Part shown: piece after piece, positions 48,475 through 60,848 of the stretch
Layout: every line of letters begins with the position of its first letter
Numbering within the stretch: position 1 is the stretch's first letter
Assembly: GCF_026210795.1 (NCBI RefSeq)
Contig: NC_089445.1
Coordinates: forward strand, 744,001 to 808,000
Reading direction: 5' to 3'
Source of the DNA: Rhizophagus irregularis
Lineage: Eukaryota; Glomeromycota; Glomeromycetes; Glomerales; Glomeraceae
Length of the DNA: 64,000 nt
The notes under the pieces: model-generated
Databases searched by the model: none
What the model saw: the letters and a program-made list of their open reading frames with translations, nothing else
Told to the model about the DNA's origin: nothing
Translations under genes and position numbers: made by a program

Positions 48475-49145
48475 CAGTGTTGGCCTTTTAGACTATTGAA
48501 CTTTTAAACCATTGAACTATTAGACTACTGGATTTAATCTATTCTAATTCCATTAAAATTTGAACTATTGGACTATAGCTTTTATCCAACAGTTAGATTT
48601 ATATATAATTTTAGCAATATATAATTTTTTTTTTTTTTTTTTTTTTCCGCAATGCATTTGATAGTTTATTAAACAGCAAAAAGAATCAGAAAATACATAA
48701 AGTAAAAAAAAACTAATCTAACTATCTAATATTATTAACTACTAAACCACTCGTCATGCTATAAACTGAAGCACTCTACGTGTGCATTGTCAGGTGAAAT
48801 TTTTGCTCAAAGGGTATAGTTCATTTTAAAACGGCCATTCTTAGTATAAATGCCCCTCTTTCTTCACAAGGCATTCACAGGACCCACAGCAATATATAAT
48901 TAATAATTATAAAATTTATAATATAATATATATATTAATATTTACTAGAATTTTTTATTAAATTTATTACAAACTATAGCAGCAGTACTTTTTTTTTTAA
49001 TTGCGATTTACTAAAATAACATATAATTATTTTAATTTAAACTAATACTATAAATTTGACCAGAATTATAATATACAAAACTTCATTAGGTCCAAAGTCC
49101 AATAATCCATTACCAGAAATTAGACAAGATTCAATTCCAACTCTG
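48475..49145. mobile_element. Probable hAT-like element containing a retrocopy
   Basis: Ends CAGTGTTGG and, in reverse complement, CAGAGTTGG. The flanks ATGATAAT and ATAATAAT agree at 7 of 8 positions, which suits an old 8-bp hAT duplication. The AT-rich flank lowers the weight of that match. Confidence 0.45.
48627..48887 (-). mobile_element. Processed retrocopy with poly(A) tail
   Basis: On the minus strand the sequence ends in about 20 A (48627-48646), preceded by AATAAA in GTTTAATAAACT. It is flanked by the exact 14-bp duplication AGCAATATATAATT (48613-48626, 48888-48901). These are the marks of LINE-mediated reverse transcription of a polyadenylated RNA. The 5' part is GC-richer and reads GPVNAL, stop, RKRGIYTKNGRFKMNYTL, so it may be the 3' end of an mRNA. 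I cannot name the source gene. Confidence 0.8.
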
Positions 49146-49362
49146 ATAATAATAATAAGTTGATGATTACAACAGTCATGACTTCATAAATCATTTTGGT
49201 AGAGATGTTTAGGATGGATTTCTTCAAATAAAATATATGCCAAAATATTTGAGCAAAAAATACATGCCAAAACTTTTAGGAAAATGATTTATTGCCCAGT
49301 ATTTTACATATGACTTATTTTTTAATACTATATTACGACATATTTTACATATGATATCATGA

Positions 49363-49632
49363 TAGGACTGGGAAAACTATATATAAAGATCACCAGAAAA
49401 AAATCAAAAAATCATATAAATGCGAACCATTTTATGATTGGTCAATTGGCTATTTATTCACATGTTTTCGCTCCAAAAACAAAAAAAAGAAAGATCTTCA
49501 CTCAAATTTTCTTATTCTTGCGAACCAACACGTGACTTTTATTAATTATTTTTATGGTGACCTTTTTGAAAATTAAATATGAGTTCAAACTAAGAAAACT
49601 GGTGACCTTTATTAGTAGTTTTCCTGGTCCTA
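49363..49632. mobile_element. TAGGAC-type MITE, copy C
   Basis: Ends TAGGACTGGGAAAACTATAT and, in reverse complement, TAGGACCAGGAAAACTACTA. The flanks are exact TCATGA (49357-49362, 49633-49638), a 6-bp duplication. Its termini share TAGGAC and a following ATAAAGATCACC phrase with copies A and B, but the body is different. Confidence 0.75.
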
Positions 49633-49759
49633 TCATGACATATTAGACTATTAGTGTTCAAAAAATTTGTTAACAATGTTAACATACTTTATATCATGTA
49701 TTTTAAAATATGATTCATTCCAAGATATTATGCAAGTATTTAATCAGATTATGCTTATA

Positions 49760-49987
49760 TAGGACCTTACTTACTTATAAGATAAGTCACTTTTAAGCCT
49801 AAGATAAAAATTATATATAAAATTCTTAACAGATTCTATTATAAAAAGAAATTTTATGTTATATTGTTATAATTTTTTCCTTTTTAGCTAATTAACCAAT
49901 AGAATTTAAGAAAAAAATAAGGTAAAAATCATTAGTAAAGAGTTAATTTTTATGATAATCTTTATTATATTAGTAAGTAGGATCCTA
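49760..49987. mobile_element. TAGGAC-type MITE, copy B
   Basis: Ends TAGGACCTTACTTACTTATA and, in reverse complement, TAGGATCCTACTTACTAATA. The flanks are exact CTTATA (49754-49759, 49988-49993). The body is the same as copy A over about 220 bp with scattered substitutions. Confidence 0.75.
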
Positions 49988-50035
49988 CTTATATTGAAAT
50001 TTCTATTTGAGTGTTCAGTTTTAAAGGACTTCTGA

Positions 50036-50426
50036 TTGGGTGAATCAAGTCAATAGGTTTATTATTATTCATTATTTCTTCATCAAGACCAAAATTTATA
50101 TCATTGAATATATTAATATCTTCAAATTTACCATCAATTTTTTCATCATCAAAAATAAAATCAATGTTAGATTATAACTTAATTGCCTCTAGTACTTTTA
50201 ATCTTACTATTTCTTTGCATGTGAATTTATTATGAATTTACTTTATAGATTCATCATAATCAAAGTTAAAGTCTAAATTGGAATCAGAGTTGGAATTGTC
50301 AATAAATACCTTTGAAGGTATTTTATTATTCCAAAAATCTTCCTTCTCTGTAATTCCAATTAGGCAGTTATTTAAATTAGAATTATGAGTTAAAGTAGTC
50401 ACTATACTTTTAGAGATTTCATTCAT
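50036..50426 (-). pseudogene. Asp/Asn-rich coding remnant of unknown origin
   Basis: The minus strand has a 62-residue frame (50238-50426, MNEISKSIVTTLTHNSNLNN and on to a Ser/Asp/Asn-rich end). Beyond a stop and shift, a second frame (50036-50170) reads NIDFIFDDEKIDGKFEDINI. The composition is protein-like but low complexity, and no domain is recognised. Confidence 0.3.
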
Positions 50427-51452
50427 ATAGCTCTAATGCCGATTACTAGCGATTATTATAAAATTAACAATTTATAATGTATTCAATTTGCAGATTAATA
50501 AGTTTTGAGATACTATAAGCACTATAAGTGATCTGCTAAATCATATGTCTGCCTATTAATGCTTCGATCCAGATGAAAATTTGAATATTTTCATATGACA
50601 ATTATGGCTAAAAAAGATTATAATTTCAGATTTAAACAGATTATAATTTAAACTGACATTAAAGTATTATTATCCCAAAAATTTATACTAATTCTGGCCA
50701 AATTCATAGTGCTAGTGAAATTTAATGAAATTCAATCCAGATGAAAATCTGAATAAAACTGCTACAGATCGAAGCACTACAGTCAACTCTCTTTATAGTC
50801 ACACATTTGGGACAGTCCATATTTGGTGATTATAAAGAGATGTGATTATATAAAAAATTTCTTATATTAGTATATCATAATTCTGGCCAAAAATTAACAT
50901 AATTTTAGCCAAAATTATACTCAAAACTTTATTGTATAGTAACTCCGCCAATATTAATCACAGAGAGATGATCTTACTGCCATTCGATTCGTCTTGATGA
51001 GACGGGTCTAATGATATAAAATACATTGAAATCCAATCACTAAATCAATTTCCGAAATTAAAAAATATTAAATGGTTTTTAAGTAGTAACTCCGTCAATA
51101 TTGATCACAGAGAGAGATGAGCTTACCACCATTCGATTCGTCTTGATGAGGCGATTCTAACGAGCTATTAATCATCTTTTTACAATCACTAGGTACTGAG
51201 ATATTTAGCAAAATATTAAATGGCGCAGTAAACGTAAATCAAGAAATATAATAATGCCGATGCTTAACATTTTGTTGAATAACTCATCAGCCAGTGATCG
51301 CAAAAGGATAAAACTAAAAAGGATAAAACTAACTCTCTCCCGTTCTGCTCACTTGACAATATTTACGAAAAGATAAAAAATTTTTTCAGAGTTTTTTATT
51401 ACTTTTTCTTTATAATTTCTTTATTTTAGATAACTACTACGACACTTTACAA

Positions 51453-53219
51453 ATGGGTAAAGATAACAAAAAGAAAAATAACCAGTCTAACAAAGATACT
51501 ACATCTAAACGTTCTGCCTCTAGCTCTCCAACTGGCAACGTTTCTGGTCAAGGTTCCTCTATGTCTGGCCCTTCGAACACTCCACCTTCGACCACCTCTA
51601 CTAATAAACGTACCAGAGTCAGTGCTGACGACTCTGTCATGGATGTTGATAAACCTCTCACGCCTCCTGGGCCCTGTTGAGACAACTTCCGCTGAGATAC
51701 CTTCTCAACCCGATACCTCCTCTCTCGATGCTTCGCAACACGCCCCTGCTAACAACAACGATAAAGGCAAAAGCCCTGAAATTACTCCCGCAGTCTCTTT
51801 CCCTGAACGTGCTGCCTCTCCGGACGCGTCCCAAGCTGCAGTACAATCTCAACCTACACTTTTCTACGCCTCGGCCTCTCCTAATGACGTCGATGGCTTT
51901 TGGAATCACTTCGCTTCAAACCGCGACGCGTGCGACGCGGTTGATTGGCAACTTTCCTTGTTCTCCTCTTATGGTAGTCGTGCCACGTGTAGTGGATCCA
52001 ACGATTTGAAGAGGATCATCGTCCACTTCCGAAAAAAGGAAGATCTTGACAACGCCACAGCCTCCCCTATGGATTCTTTGTTTGGCTTGCATTTCCATGC
52101 ATATGACCTCAGGCTATTAAGGCTGATGAACACGCGCGTACCCTGGTGGTTACCGATATCCCCCTTTTTCTAACTGACGCTCTTTTGCGTGGTACCTTTT
52201 CTCGTTACGGCAATATTACTCGTTGCCATACCCGTTTATCTAAACTTTATCGTACGGCATACATTACCTTTGAATCTACTGGTGCTTTACAGAACCTCAA
52301 CTCTACTTGGGGCGTCCTTTGTGGAGGACATTGTTTGCGAATCTGCCCTGCTACTTTCTCTCCTGACCAACGCGCTGAAAGACGCGCTTATGTTGCTTTA
52401 CTTGCCGGTCTTCCGCGTGGTACTATATCGGTCGATCTTGCTGAAATTGCCGATGAAATTTCCGCTAAATCTATCAACGTTCCCTTCTCTATGAATTCTT
52501 ACAATCCCAAACCCTACGCCTATTGCCATTTTGCCTCTGAAACTGCTATGGAAAATGCTAAATCTATTTCATGTGCCCTTAAGAAAGTTGGCCTTACCTG
52601 GCATTCTCCGGATGAAGTCACTTCTTTTTGTCATCGATGTGGTCGCCCTAATTGTAACCCTGATCGATGTGGTTCTTCATCTAGACCTAATCGCCCTTCT
52701 CGCCCTTGGCAATCTAATGATAAATTACGTGCTTTATATAACAAGCATTTACCTCCTTCTCATCCTGCTAAACGACATAACCGTTTTGCCCGCCCTGATA
52801 ACAATAATGATGGACAAAGCCGTACCAATGCTTCTCGCCATCGCTCTAAATCCAGACCTAATACCCGACAACAATCTCGTTCTCGCTCTCAACATCGCCC
52901 ATGGAATCGCGACAATCTTAATAACAACAATAATAATCTACGTCGTCGTATTCCTGATGCAAATGAACTTGATTACTATATTGATGGCATGGATGTTACA
53001 TACCCTGCTCCTCCTACTGTGCTTACTGATTGGAAATCTATTGGTGCTGCTCTTGAAAAAGTAGTTAAAGAATTAGCCCTTCTTACCACACAATTTGCTA
53101 CCATGAACAGCCGCATCACTAATTTGGAATCTGCTATGGCTGCTCGTGCTCCTATTCCTGGCCCTTTTGTCACTAAACCTCCTTCCTACATCCCTTCCCT
53201 CTATGCAAGGATGGGATGA
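51453..53219 (+). pseudogene. LINE ORF1 (RRM-like, zinc knuckle), frameshifted
   Basis: Starts MGKDNKKKNNQSNKDTTSKR with a Ser/Thr/Pro-rich low-complexity head. The frame changes at about 51670 (to PVETTSAEIPSQ) and again at about 52130. Then come an RRM-like region (LFLTDALLRGTFSRYGNITR, RTAYITFEST) and a cysteine cluster FCHRCGRPNCNPDRC, spaced CX2CX4CX4C rather than the usual CX2CX4HX4C. A basic Arg/Ser/Asn-rich tail follows. ORF1 proteins of this type bind the LINE RNA and chaperone it. Both breaks look like mutations. Confidence 0.8.
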
Positions 53220-53526
53220 TACAGTGAATCGAAATGATAATAATATCCTCGTTGATGTTAATTCTCCTCCTTTGCAATCAACAAGTGGTTTTTCCCCAAT
53301 TCCTTTCATTTTGCTCCCATTCCACCTTCCAACGTCGCTCCTTCCTCCCCTATTGATATGGAACAGCGTCTCTCCTCTCTTTCCGATACTGTTGCCTCTT
53401 TGGCTGGCTCGATTAAAGAAGGAATCCAACAAAACAACCTCATCTTAGCTCGGCAACAAGGCCAAGCTAATCAATAATTGTTCTCTTTTTCCCCCTTCTT
53501 TATTACCGATTTATCAGTGTGTAATA

Positions 53527-56500
53527 ATGATGGACAACAATAAACATAATTTTTCCCCTCACCCCTCTCCCCTTATCAAATTTGGTCAATTAAATGTTAA
53601 TGGTTTATGTTCCCCAGTTCGACAACAACATTTGCTTAATTTTTTTCTTCACTCCTCTTTTGGTGCTTTATCTATTAATGATACGCGTCTTTCCTCTTCA
53701 ACTGCTAAATTTATTTTTAAAAATGAACACTCCCAACATCACTTTAAGTCCTATTGGGCTTGTTCATCTTCTTCTTCTCGCCCTCATGATGGTGTTGGTA
53801 TTTTGTTACGTAATCCCCTTCATAAACATGTTCAAACAATTGATCCTTGGAACGGTCGACTTCTTAAATTAGATTTGTTTTTTCATCAAACTAAAATTTC
53901 TATTATTTCTATATATTATCCCCCTTCTGGTTCTGTTCATCAATCTATTTGCAATGATCTTATTGCCAAACTTCTTTCTTGGCTCGATTATGCCCGAGCT
54001 AATAATTATTTTGTAGTTATTCTTGGCGATTTCAATGCTGATGTAATCGCTCATTCTAATTATTCACCTAATCATTTTAAGCTTCTTCGCTTGCTTTCTT
54101 CTCAGTTTTTTACCGATCATCAAGCTCTCACTCTCTACAAATGGTCCCGATCCTACCTTCTTTCATGATAATGGATCTTCGAGACTGGATTATATCTGGT
54201 CTTCACCTGGTTTTCCTGCTCCTGGTCTTTTTTCACAAGTGGTTACTTGCCCGGGTCTTCTTGATTGTCCTTTTACCGATCACAAAGTTCTTACAACTGT
54301 TTTTGACTTCAGTTCTTGCCTGGCTATCTTGGCTAAATCTCGTCTCAAACAAAAAAAAGAAATGCGTACTGTTTTCTCTTACGCTTCCACTTCAGTTGAA
54401 CAATGGAATAATTTTACCACTGAAGTAAATGATTCTCTTGGAGTTTATTTAGATAGACAATATCACCCTAATTCTGATTTCTCCTCTCTTTCTTTTGATC
54501 GTATGTGGCATGCATTGAAAGCTGCCATAATTAGTGCTGCAATTGAAACTTTACCCTTTCAAAAAGTCTCCAATACACACCGACATTCGTACTCTCCTGA
54601 ATTAACTAAACTTATTGCTATTAACAAGTTTTTAGATCGATTTTTATATCGCCTTACTACTCGTCGTTTTAATCGGCCTATTCAGATTGCGCAAATGACT
54701 GCCGCTTTGCCCTCCCATCTTGAAAATCTTGCATCCTTACTCCCTAATTACTCAGTTCCTACCTATTCTACAACCCCTGCATCTGTATTTAAATCGTTTT
54801 TACGATCACAGAAGAATTTAGTTTCTGCCTTTTTATCTACTAAATTCGCCCAACACCTTACGGACTCAGTGGAATATTATACCGCACTACGTGACGAACA
54901 CTTTTTGAACTCGCTCGGCACCTTTATAGATTCTGCCTTATCAGTAGAAAAACGTTCAATTGTTCTTGACCGTGTTCTGGTCGTTTTGGACTCAACTCCT
55001 ACTTTATTAACGGATCCTTCGGACATTAAACAAGCTGCTATTTCTCATTTCCAATCGATTGTTTCTCCTCCGTTGGTCCGCTATTCTTCCATCACTTCAT
55101 TTCCCGCCCGATGGCAACAAGCTTACACTCCTCTTACAAATGTGTCTGCTTCATTATATGATCCTGTTTTGGCGCCTATTTCCCTACAAGAATGGTCTGC
55201 TGTGATTTCCTCCATGCCAAATAACAAAGCTTCCGGCCCTTCAAAAATTTCTTATGAGATGATTAAACACCTGTCCGGTGATGCCTTGGATTTCTTTCTT
55301 TTATTGGCCAATACCTGCCTTTCTCGCGGTGATATTCCTGCTGACTGGCGTGAAGCGGTAGTTTATCCCATTCCTAAACCCCATGACTTTGATGCTCAGC
55401 TCAAGAACACTCGACCTATTACTCTTTTGGAAACGGTTCGGAAATGTGTAGTCAAGGTCGTCACTAATCGTCTCTCCAACATCCTTGCTGATAGTAAAGT
55501 TCTTCAAGGAGGCAACTTTGCGGGTTTACCTGGTGGTTCCACTGATGTCCCTATCAAAATGCTTGATGCGATTATCCATCAACATAAACATGACTCTACT
55601 GATGATCAGGAACTATGGATCGTTTCTCAAGATATCTCTAAAGCTTTTGATTCTATGGATCTAAATATGCTTAAATTAGCTTTAGATAGGTTACATATCC
55701 CTGCACTTTTAGTGCGATTTATTTTAAATCTTTTTACACGACGAAATAATAAGATAATTACTTGTCATGGCGATACAGCTGCTTATCGAGTACGTGTTGG
55801 TATCGATCAAGGAGAAATCATTTCCCCTCTTCTTTGGGTGATTTATTTGGATCCCTTGCTTACTGTTTTAAATCGAGAAGCACGAGATCCTTTTGTTTTA
55901 AAATCTTCAGCCCTTTTAAATTATTCTCCACTTGAATTTGAACAACATTCCTTACCAATTTCACATTTAACGTTTATGGATGACTCTACACTTATTGCTT
56001 CTTCAAAATCTGGAATAGAAGACCGTCTTTCTATTACTGCTGAATTTTATACTTTAAATAATGTTCAAGCTAATTCAGCTAAATATGTTCTTCTTTCATC
56101 CTCTTCCCCTTCTTCAAAGATTAATTTTGATCTTATACCTTCTCCTCTAGTTTCCACTCCTTCACTTTCCCTTTCTTCTTTACCTGTTAATACTTCCTTT
56201 CGCTTTTTAGGCGTTTGGTTTTCTTTATCCGCCTCTTCTGATTTTGTTCTCAAACAAGCGCGCTCCATGGTTAAAGATATGGCAGCTCTCCTGGGACCGA
56301 AGAAATTATTAGCACAACATGTGGCCTATCTCTATAATGCTGTCCTTCTTCCGCGATTGGAATTTCGTCTTCAAACTACCCTTTTCTCTGAAAGTACTAT
56401 TCAATCAATTGTCAAGCCTCTGTTTTCAGTACTTCGAAGAAAAGCTGGTCTTGCTATGACTACTCCGTTGCCCTTGTTATTTCTCAAACTTCCCTTTTCG

Positions 56501-58913
56501 ATTCAAAATGCTTTCTATCGCTTTCTTTCTTCCCATATTGCATCTTGGCAAAAAATTTTCACTCATCCTGATTTCAAAGATTTTGCCCTTTATGCTATCT
56601 CCTATCTTCAAGGATATTTGGGTGCTGAAAGTTGCCCGACTACTATTAATTTAGAACCATGGTCACAGATCGTTTCTTTGCGAACGCACACTTTGTTTAA
56701 TTCGTTATTGTTTTCTTCACGTTTGAACATCACGTGGTCTCTTTCCTTCTGGCCTCCGAGGCATGATTTACAACCTGCTCTGCCACTCTGATCTATTCTA
56801 CCTCATTCCATTTTTCAATCGAGTTGGAAACTTTGGAAAAACTTGAATATATTTGTGCTTGCTCAGTTGGTTTCTCCTTGTGGACGTTATCTTATGAATT
56901 GGCCTGACCTTCGTTATCTTGGCATCGTTGGTCGTAAAGGACGGATTCCTAATTGGTTTACTTTTATCAATAATAATTTTCTTTCTTCTTTTTCTTCTAC
57001 TTTACTTTTATCTTCATATTTTATTAATTCTTCTTTTACTTTAGCTTCTCCTTGTTTATTAGATCATACTGTTAAAGATTATTCTTTTTATCCTCAATGG
57101 GCTATTAATCTTGACTCTGCTACTCAAACTTTATCTGTTGGTCGTGTGTGTATCACTTATAAGAAACAAAATTCGGCTATTATGTCTCATTGGCTTCCTG
57201 TATCTACCTCGGCTGATGAACGATCCTATGACCCTTGTCCCGGTTGTGCTCTTAATATTCCAACACTATCCAAGAAATCTGCCATTAAACAACGCTGTAA
57301 TAGCGAGAAGTGTTTTTTTAATGTAATCCTATCGGATACTATGGGCTATCCTACCAGAAATGCCAAAGTTTTCGCGGCTTACCTTCCCATTACTCTATCT
57401 ACTTCATGGAGTTATGCGACTTCCGCTCTCGTTCATTTTTCGAACGCGTCTCCTCGCTCTTTCTCCTCTCTTTAACGATAGAATCGATAGAATTGAAGAC
57501 ACTATCTTACCACTTTCTGTGCAATCTTTGTACACAGACGGTTCGTTCCATCCTACCACTGATTCTTCGCCTTCTTCCATGACTTCTGCTTGGATTGCTC
57601 TTGATGATGTTGGACTTGTTCTGGAATCTTCTTCCATGCATCTCCCTTCTTACTTTCCTTCCGCTTTGCGTTCCAAAATTTCTGCTGTTCTATTAGGGTT
57701 GAACGCCCTTTCCCGTGATTCGTCGATCTCTATTCATACTGATTGTAGTCAGTTAATTTCACTATGGACACGTTTTGTTGATGCTCCTTTCTCACCGAAG
57801 TTGCTCCGAGAACCTAATCATCTTCTTTGGCTTTCTATTCGACATCTTATCATGGATCGTAATCTTAATGTCGAATTGATTAAAGTCCCTGCTCATGGCG
57901 ATGATATCTACAATATACAAGCAGATTCTTTGGCAAAAGATGCTCATTCGTCTTTACAACCCACTACTCTACTTTCAACATTTTGTTCTGCCTCATGCTT
58001 GTTGACTTTTAACTCCTTGCCTATTGACGTAAATATTCGACATTTTCTCCGCTCTATTGCAGATGCTCGTGCTCTTTTATCTTTCTGTTCACTAGCGCGT
58101 TTTACTGCTCTTGGTCCTCCTTCACTTTTTGATTGGGCTGGTATATATTTCTGCCTTTCACAAATTAAAGGTTTCGCTTCACATAGGAATGGTCGTCCTG
58201 AATTTTGGATCTTCCGCATTAAACTTCTTTTGGATATGTTACCTACCTTAACTACTCTTCAACAACGCAAACCTTACTTATATTCTCCTGACTGGCTCTG
58301 TCCGCAGTGTAATTCTGCTCCTGAAGATTTGAATCATCTTTGGACTTGTCCTTATATTTTACCGGATTTAAATCCCTGTTTAACACACCGGTCTGAAGTC
58401 ATTAAATTTAGAGATTCTTGTTTATCTTCTTTCCTATCCTTGAAATCTTTGGATATTTCCTTTCATACCGACTTCTTTGCTTTGGATTGCTGGAACTATG
58501 AAGCTCCTTCTTCATCCTGTCTTTGGCTTACTCGCAGATTGTTGCCTGCGCATTTAACGGCATTTTTGAATCAACACTTCCCTCTCTCTGTTATATACAA
58601 GATTATTTCTCCCCTTCTTAATGACTTCCAAGTCGAATTGTATGGTGAAATTTGGCTATGTCGGAATGTTCTTTTCCATGCTTGGGAAGAGTCGCAGGGT
58701 ATCTCGGCTGCTTCCAAATTACGTGGCCCATCTATAAATTCTTCTCCTATTGTTTCTTCTCCACATACAAATAATTCTTCTTTGGCGACAGTTTCTCAGG
58801 ATTCCTGGATTTCTTGGATATCCTCTTCTATAATTCGGGGTGGATCATGGATCTCGCACTTGGATTTTCTGCGCCGCTTAACAGTTCAACCTCTTAGGAT
58901 TTCTTTCTGGTAA
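53527..58913 (+). pseudogene. LINE ORF2 (endonuclease, reverse transcriptase, RNase H), broken
   Basis: Endonuclease at 53570-54290: LNVNGL, NDTRL (Asp where Glu is usual), GDFNAD, then after a frameshift near 54150 SRLDYIW and FTDHKVL. Reverse transcriptase at about 55200-56100: VSQDISKAFDS, GIDQGEIISPLLW and the catalytic FMDDST (about 55973-55990). A TGA stop interrupts at 56789-56791. A second frameshift lies near 57470. RNase H at 57530-57960: YTDGSF, HTDCSQLI and NIQADSLA, but the second acidic position reads RSKISAV, where Glu is expected. A CX2C...HX4C finger follows (CPQCNSAPEDLNHLWTC). Not functional as it stands. Confidence 0.88.
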
Positions 58914-59458
58914 CGGACTGGATTTTTGGATGTTGGATAGTTGACTCACACTGGCCTTCGGGTAAAGTTGGGGTATGCGATTCTGTAATAGTCTAGTTTT
59001 TCTTTGCTTTAATTATATTTTAGTTTAGATTTCTTTACTTGTATGAATCGTGAAGCTACTCTTTTTATTTTATTAGTTTATTTTCTTATTTTTGTAATAC
59101 TGTTCGTTTAAATTTTCGATGTTAAAATATAAATAAAATAAAGTCATAAGACTGTTTGCACAGCAAAAGGATAAAACTACCACCATTCGATTCATCTCAG
59201 TGAGACGATTCTAACAAGCTATGATACATTTTTATATGATTATTAGATGCCAAGTTATTTAATATATTCTTTATATAACTGTGATTATAAACGGTTCTTT
59301 TTAATATAAGATTTTTGAGGATAGGTGGGATAGTGACTATAGATAGATTGTGACTATATAGGATAGTTTTTAATAATAAAGTGTTTTGAACATTCAACTG
59401 GTGTGACTATATAGTAGAATGTGACTATAACGGGAGTGACTATAGAGGGAGTTGACTG

Positions 59459-60615
59459 TACTGCCTATACTTTTTATCTCTTTCAAAGTTATGGAATCAT
59501 ATTTATATTCAAATAATTTATTAATTTTTCATGTTCTACAGATCATTATATATAAATATCTATCTAAAATACCTGTAAAGTAAGGCTTCAATTCATTTCA
59601 TTATAAATTTGCTTTCTTGCAGTCTGATCTATAAGTTTCTTATCAATAGACCTAAGTTTCACAACTTTATCTTCAAATCTTTCAGAGAATAAACACTATA
59701 ATATAATCTCTAATCACTTTGCTATGATTAATTTATTTCTTATATTATTTATTTAGCAAAGAAATTGGCAAGTTTTTTGATGCTTAATGATCCTGATATT
59801 AGAGTTTTGAAAGAAAAAAACTTTATATCCTGAAGTTGACTGTCTGGTGACAATAATTCCTGCAACAAATTTTATATAAATTCGGTAGATAAAGTTTATT
59901 TGTTTGCATTATTTATAGCTGGTAGAGTGGTCTTTACATTTGTCTCTATCTCTGAATAAAAATGGTCAGAGTATTGGCAATAGTTTCTCTCTTATATGAT
60001 GATTTTAAAAATTCAGAAAACTTGTTATTTACAGTAATAGGTTTTTATCATGTGATAATTCAAAATTTTCAGAAATCCTATTAATAAATTTTATATTATG
60101 TGATACTTTTGAATCCATTGTAGTAAGGATATTAACAAGTTCTGATATATAAGCAGTATCAAAGATGCTATTCTGATTAGCTGATTTACATTGAAGTTTC
60201 TTCTTTTTATTTCTTTGTCTTATCTTTTTACTAATATCTTTCTTATATTTTTTGATCAAGAAAGCGAAGCAAACATTTATTATTAGAAACTTTGTTCATT
60301 CTCTGCAAAACTGCTGGTATATTAGACTAGTCTCATGGTTGTTTATCCACTAAAAGCTCTGTTCTATTTTTACGAGTCTATTCTCAAGTTTCATATTTTT
60401 TAGTTCTTGTTTGTCATTTATTTTTATTTTATTTAAACAAATCATATAATTTATGTATAAGTTATATATAAAATTACTTATTAACTATATAAATTTTAAA
60501 AAATTGCTTATTTTAAAAGTATTTTTCAAAATCTTAATTTTTATTCTTTTATTTTTTAAAAACTAATTAATAATTTAAATTCAATAAAATTTATTTTAGG
60601 CAATTTCTATTTGTA
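59459..60615. other. AT-rich region with a decayed coding remnant
   Basis: No intact gene. The minus-strand remnant at 60029-60395 is listed separately. The rest is AT-rich without repeats that I can recognise. Confidence 0.4.
60029..60395 (-). pseudogene. Coding remnant with MKLENRLVKIEQ start
   Basis: The minus strand reads MKLENRLVKIEQSF, stop, then after shifts IKKYKKDISKKIRQRNKKKK and NQNSIFDTAYISELVN. A short coiled-coil-like start followed by a lysine-rich stretch is common in repetitive predicted proteins of this lineage. Stops and frame changes show decay. No function is assigned. Confidence 0.35.
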
Positions 60616-60848
60616 CACAGGGTGTTTAAACACGGATCATATTAGTAGATTAAAAACGGCATTCAAAACCTCCTTTAATGCCTTAAGTAAACTTGCAGAG
60701 CAGGTGAAAATACATATATTTATTTGTAATATAATAAGAATAAAAAGTAAAAGAGTATAATGTCGGTAGCACTCAATTTCAAATTAAAAAACAAAAAATT
60801 AGTCTATTAAAAATTATATTTATATGACCTGTGTACAAACACCCCGTG
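60616..60848. mobile_element. 233-bp Tc1/mariner-like MITE
   Basis: Ends CACAGGGTGTTTAAACACGG and, in reverse complement, CACGGGGTGTTTGTACACAG, flanked by TA on both sides. The inverted similarity extends outward to AATTTCTA, so the true ends could lie about 14 bp further out, with a different duplication. Confidence 0.6.

Larger units (their letters stand above)
51332..59164 (+). mobile_element. 7.8-kb LINE (APE endonuclease, RT, RNase H), mutated
   Basis: A non-LTR retrotransposon with ORF1, ORF2 and about 250 bp of 3' untranslated sequence and no poly(A) tail. Its target duplication AAAAGGATAAAACTA is present at 59165-59179 and twice in tandem on the left (51302-51316, 51317-51331). The element is visibly richer in C and T on the coding strand than the host DNA, and its codons differ from the neighbouring genes. 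The domain order fits fungal Tad- or I-like LINEs. It has about two breaks in ORF1 and three in ORF2. Confidence 0.9.
50780..59458. mobile_element. Pogo-like element copy 2, split by a LINE
   Basis: The left part (50780-51331) begins CAGTCAACTCTCTTTATAGT after TA. The right part (59165-59458) ends ATAGAGGGAGTTGACTG before TA. Together they match copy 1 at 40571, minus one internal tandem unit of about 140 bp. The 51332-59164 interval is the LINE. The right part is nearly identical to the right end of copy 1. Confidence 0.9.

Noticed and set aside
52531-53064. Long Leu/Ile-rich frame inside LINE ORF1
   Set aside because: Out-of-frame shadow of the RRM and zinc-knuckle reading.
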